Shown here one piece after another: positions 62,149 to 64,000 of a stretch of 64,000 nucleotides of DNA. Below the pieces are notes generated by a model. That model had not been told where the DNA came from and ran no database searches. It saw only the letters and a list, made by a program, of their open reading frames with translations. The position numbers and the translations under genes were made by a program. Numbering within the stretch: position 1 is the stretch's first letter; each line of letters begins with the position of its first letter. Source of the DNA: CAZVYN01 sp964631125. GTDB taxonomy: Bacteria; Eisenbacteria; RBG-16-71-46; CAIMUX01. The stretch spans positions 1 through 64,000 of the forward strand of contig CAZVYN010000012.1 of NCBI GenBank assembly GCA_964631125.1, read 5' to 3'.

Positions 62149-63024
62149 ATGCCTCACTACGTCTGGCAACGCGGACAGGTCGGCGAGCAGCGGAGCTCGG
62201 GCGCCGTCGCGTCGATCTTGCACTCGTCGTTCTGCTTCGGCGCGATCGTCTCGATCGCGGCCTTCCTGCTCTTGGACTCGGAGGTCTCGCGCGGCGTCGA
62301 TGCCGGCTGGTTGGCGCTCGTGCTCGGCCAAGGAGTCTGGATCTCGGTCTTCGCATCGTTGCTGCTGCTCAACCCGAGTTTCCTGGAGACGCTGGACGGG
62401 CGACCGCTCGGCCGACTCGGTTGGCCGAACCAACTCACTCTCTCGCGGATCTATCTGCTGCCGCTCATGCTCGCGTTGATCCTGCGCGCACACTTCGGAG
62501 AGGCGCTCGTGCTCTACGCCGTGCTGGCCTCGACCGATGTCGCCGACGGCATCCTCGCGCGGCGAAGCGACGGCGCGACCAAGCTCGGCTTCGTTCTGGA
62601 CCCGCTGGCCGACATCCTGTTCAACCTGGGGATCTTCAGCGCACTCTCGCTGGCCGGCGCCTTGCCTTGGTGGGTCGGCGCCTTGGTGATCCTCCGCTAC
62701 GGGATTCTGCTCGTCGGCTGCGCGGTGCTCTACGGCTGGAAGGGTGAGATCTGGATTCGCCCGACCTTCTTCGGAAAGGCGACCGGCTTCCTCGTCGCGC
62801 TGTTGACCACCGGCTTGTTCGTTCTCCTGGCCATGGGAGGGACCCAAGGGGCACTCTCTCACTGGACCGGCCGGTCGATCGGCGTGCTCGTCGCCATCGG
62901 AGTGTTCCACGTTGTCGTGATGGGCTGGATCAACATACGCCGGCCGAATCAGGGTGGAACGGCGGTCTATCGTCGATCCTTCGGTCTCCTGGTCGGTCGC
63001 AACCCCGCGCCGCGCGGACCGTAG
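62149..63024 (+). CDS. CDP-alcohol phosphatidyltransferase (PgsA-like)
   Basis: 291 residues. The motif STDVADGILARRSDGATKL then GFVLDPLADIL contains the full D-x2-D-G-x2-A-R-x8-G-x3-D-x3-D signature. Multiple membrane helices surround it, with an additional ~90-residue N-terminal region containing two helices. Family members make phosphatidylglycerophosphate or related lipids; alternative products cannot be excluded. A GCCTCC/GGAGGC hairpin just upstream could cover its ribosome binding site. Confidence 0.85.
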   Translation: MPHYVWQRGQVGEQRSSGAVASILHSSFCFGAIVSIAAFLLLDSEVSRGVDAGWLALVLGQGVWISVFASLLLLNPSFLETLDGRPLGRLGWPNQLTLSRIYLLPLMLALILRAHFGEALVLYAVLASTDVADGILARRSDGATKLGFVLDPLADILFNLGIFSALSLAGALPWWVGALVILRYGILLVGCAVLYGWKGEIWIRPTFFGKATGFLVALLTTGLFVLLAMGGTQGALSHWTGRSIGVLVAIGVFHVVVMGWINIRRPNQGGTAVYRRSFGLLVGRNPAPRGP

Positions 63025-63108
63025 GGGAACCGCCCCCGGTCGGTCGGGTTCGACCCGAGTTCGAGATCCAACCACGTAGCTGCCAGGGATGGAGGTCAGA
63101 CAGGCCCG

Positions 63109-64000
63109 ATGGAACGTTTCTCACTGCAACTCCTCGCGCCTCACCTCTGGTTCTGGATCTTGCTCCTCGTCCCTGCACTCTGTCTCGCGTACTGGGCCTA
63201 CTACCGGCTGCTGGCCCCACTGACGCGACCGGCGCGCGCCGCACTCTGGAGCCTCCGCGGGCTGGCGTTTCTCATCGTCCTCTTCGCGCTCTGGCAGCCG
63301 GTCGCGAGCGTCGCGTGGCGCGACTCGGGGAAGCCGGCGCTCGCGGTGTTGATCGACCGTTCCGGCTCGAGCGCCCTGCCCGGCCCGAACGGCTTGGCTC
63401 GCGAGGAGCAGATCCGCGACCTGCTCCCGACCATCGACGATGCGCTGGGAGATCGATTTCGGCTCGACTGGTACGGTTTCGCCGACGGAATCACGCCGAT
63501 GAGCGGCGACACGCTCCTGGATGCGGTCGGCGCCACGTCGATCGGCGGCGCGCTGGAATCGGTGCTGCTGCGAGACGAATCGCCGGTCGACGGCATTCTC
63601 ATCGTTACCGATGGCGTCAACACGGCGGGACGAGATCCGGTGCGGATCGCATCCGCGTCGCCCGTGCCGGTCTTCACGGTCGCCGTCGGGCCGAACGCTC
63701 CGCCCCGCGACATCGAAGTGCGACGGGTGCAAGCGAATCCGACCGGCTTCGTGGGAGAGCCGGCGCCACTGCGGATCACTCTCGCGAGCAAGGGCCTGGC
63801 TGGCCGCACCGCGCAGCTCGAGGTGAGGGAACAGGGCGTCGTGCGTCACCAGCAGGAGGTCTCGATCCTCGGGGATCGTGGGTTGGAGCAAGAGGTCACG
63901 ACGCAGATCGTTCCGGGTGGTCCGGGTTTGCGCGTCTTCGAGGTCACTGTGCACGCCGAGGGCGACTCCGTGCCCGAGAACGATCGTCGTGTCGTCGCAC
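63109..64000 (+). CDS. von Willebrand A-domain membrane protein, 5-prime part
   Basis: Open from ATG 63109 to the window end (297 codons, no stop). Two membrane helices (about 15-33 and 50-68) precede a von Willebrand A domain: VLIDRSGSS (MIDAS D-x-S-x-S near residue 82), TSIGGALE and ILIVTDGVNTAG. A beta-rich region begins near 205. VWA proteins of this type often sit with DUF58, MoxR, DUF4159 and DUF4175 genes; DUF4159 and DUF4175 open this window, so here the set may be dispersed. The rest of the gene lies outside. Confidence 0.85.
   Translation, partial: MERFSLQLLAPHLWFWILLLVPALCLAYWAYYRLLAPLTRPARAALWSLRGLAFLIVLFALWQPVASVAWRDSGKPALAVLIDRSGSSALPGPNGLAREEQIRDLLPTIDDALGDRFRLDWYGFADGITPMSGDTLLDAVGATSIGGALESVLLRDESPVDGILIVTDGVNTAGRDPVRIASASPVPVFTVAVGPNAPPRDIEVRRVQANPTGFVGEPAPLRITLASKGLAGRTAQLEVREQGVVRHQQEVSILGDRGLEQEVTTQIVPGGPGLRVFEVTVHAEGDSVPENDRRVVA

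Overview
This is a GC-rich bacterial scaffold with dense, mostly plus-strand operons; many genes overlap by 4 bases (ATGA/GTGA). Several genes point to the FCB superphylum: a DUF4159/DUF4175 pair, a secreted protein of the family often mislabelled asparagine synthetase B in Bacteroidota, a PorV/PorQ-type outer-membrane protein, and three secreted proteins ending in FlgD-like or type IX secretion (T9SS) sorting domains. The promoters are ordinary sigma-70 type (TTGAC, 16-18 bases, TAnnnT), not the Bacteroidota type. A high-GC lineage such as Candidatus Eisenbacteria or a neighbour fits best; this is inference, as no rRNA is present. A run of 100 N at 19912-20011 marks an assembly gap inside a tandem repeat.

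Layout. 1-7.6 kb: DUF4159, DUF4175, TPR and AsnB-like genes in tandem. 7.6-12.5 kb: zinc ribbon, HAD hydrolase, NAD(P)HX repair enzyme, class II aldolase and glutamine synthetase. 12.6-19.3 kb: envelope and signalling genes, including a HEAT-repeat protein, an HD-GYP protein, a lipoprotein and a FadL-like barrel. 19.4-20.25 kb: a non-coding island with two terminators, tandem repeats, a 24-bp inverted repeat and the gap. 20.25-24.8 kb, minus strand: speA, a PorV/PorQ-like gene and a sorting-domain protein. 24.9-33 kb: two glycosyltransferases, a free tRNA-binding domain, alr (minus), a CoA-binding protein, a lipoprotein, etfBA, a thioesterase and a TIM-barrel isomerase. 33-41 kb: a membrane phosphatase-superfamily protein (minus), then a two-component system co-transcribed with a periplasmic helical protein, a barrel and a YbbR-like protein. 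41-47 kb: HU, rsmI, a CDP-alcohol transferase, tmk, larB and larC. 47.2-59.2 kb: a cell-surface locus with a strong promoter, a roughly 490-base leader, a 1078-residue secreted protein, two lipoproteins, a WD40 protein with a sorting domain and a PMT-TPR membrane protein. 59.2-64 kb: ppdK, pgsA-like and the start of a von Willebrand A gene.

The most unusual points are: probable CTG start codons with good ribosome binding sites at three genes; PorV/Q-like and sorting-domain genes side by side; the five-gene sigma-54 two-component/barrel operon; three predicted glutamine-amidotransferase-like folds in envelope proteins; the repeat island with possible RNA genes; and the long leader of the major surface protein gene. 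I found no CRISPR array, insertion sequence, prophage, tRNA or rRNA.
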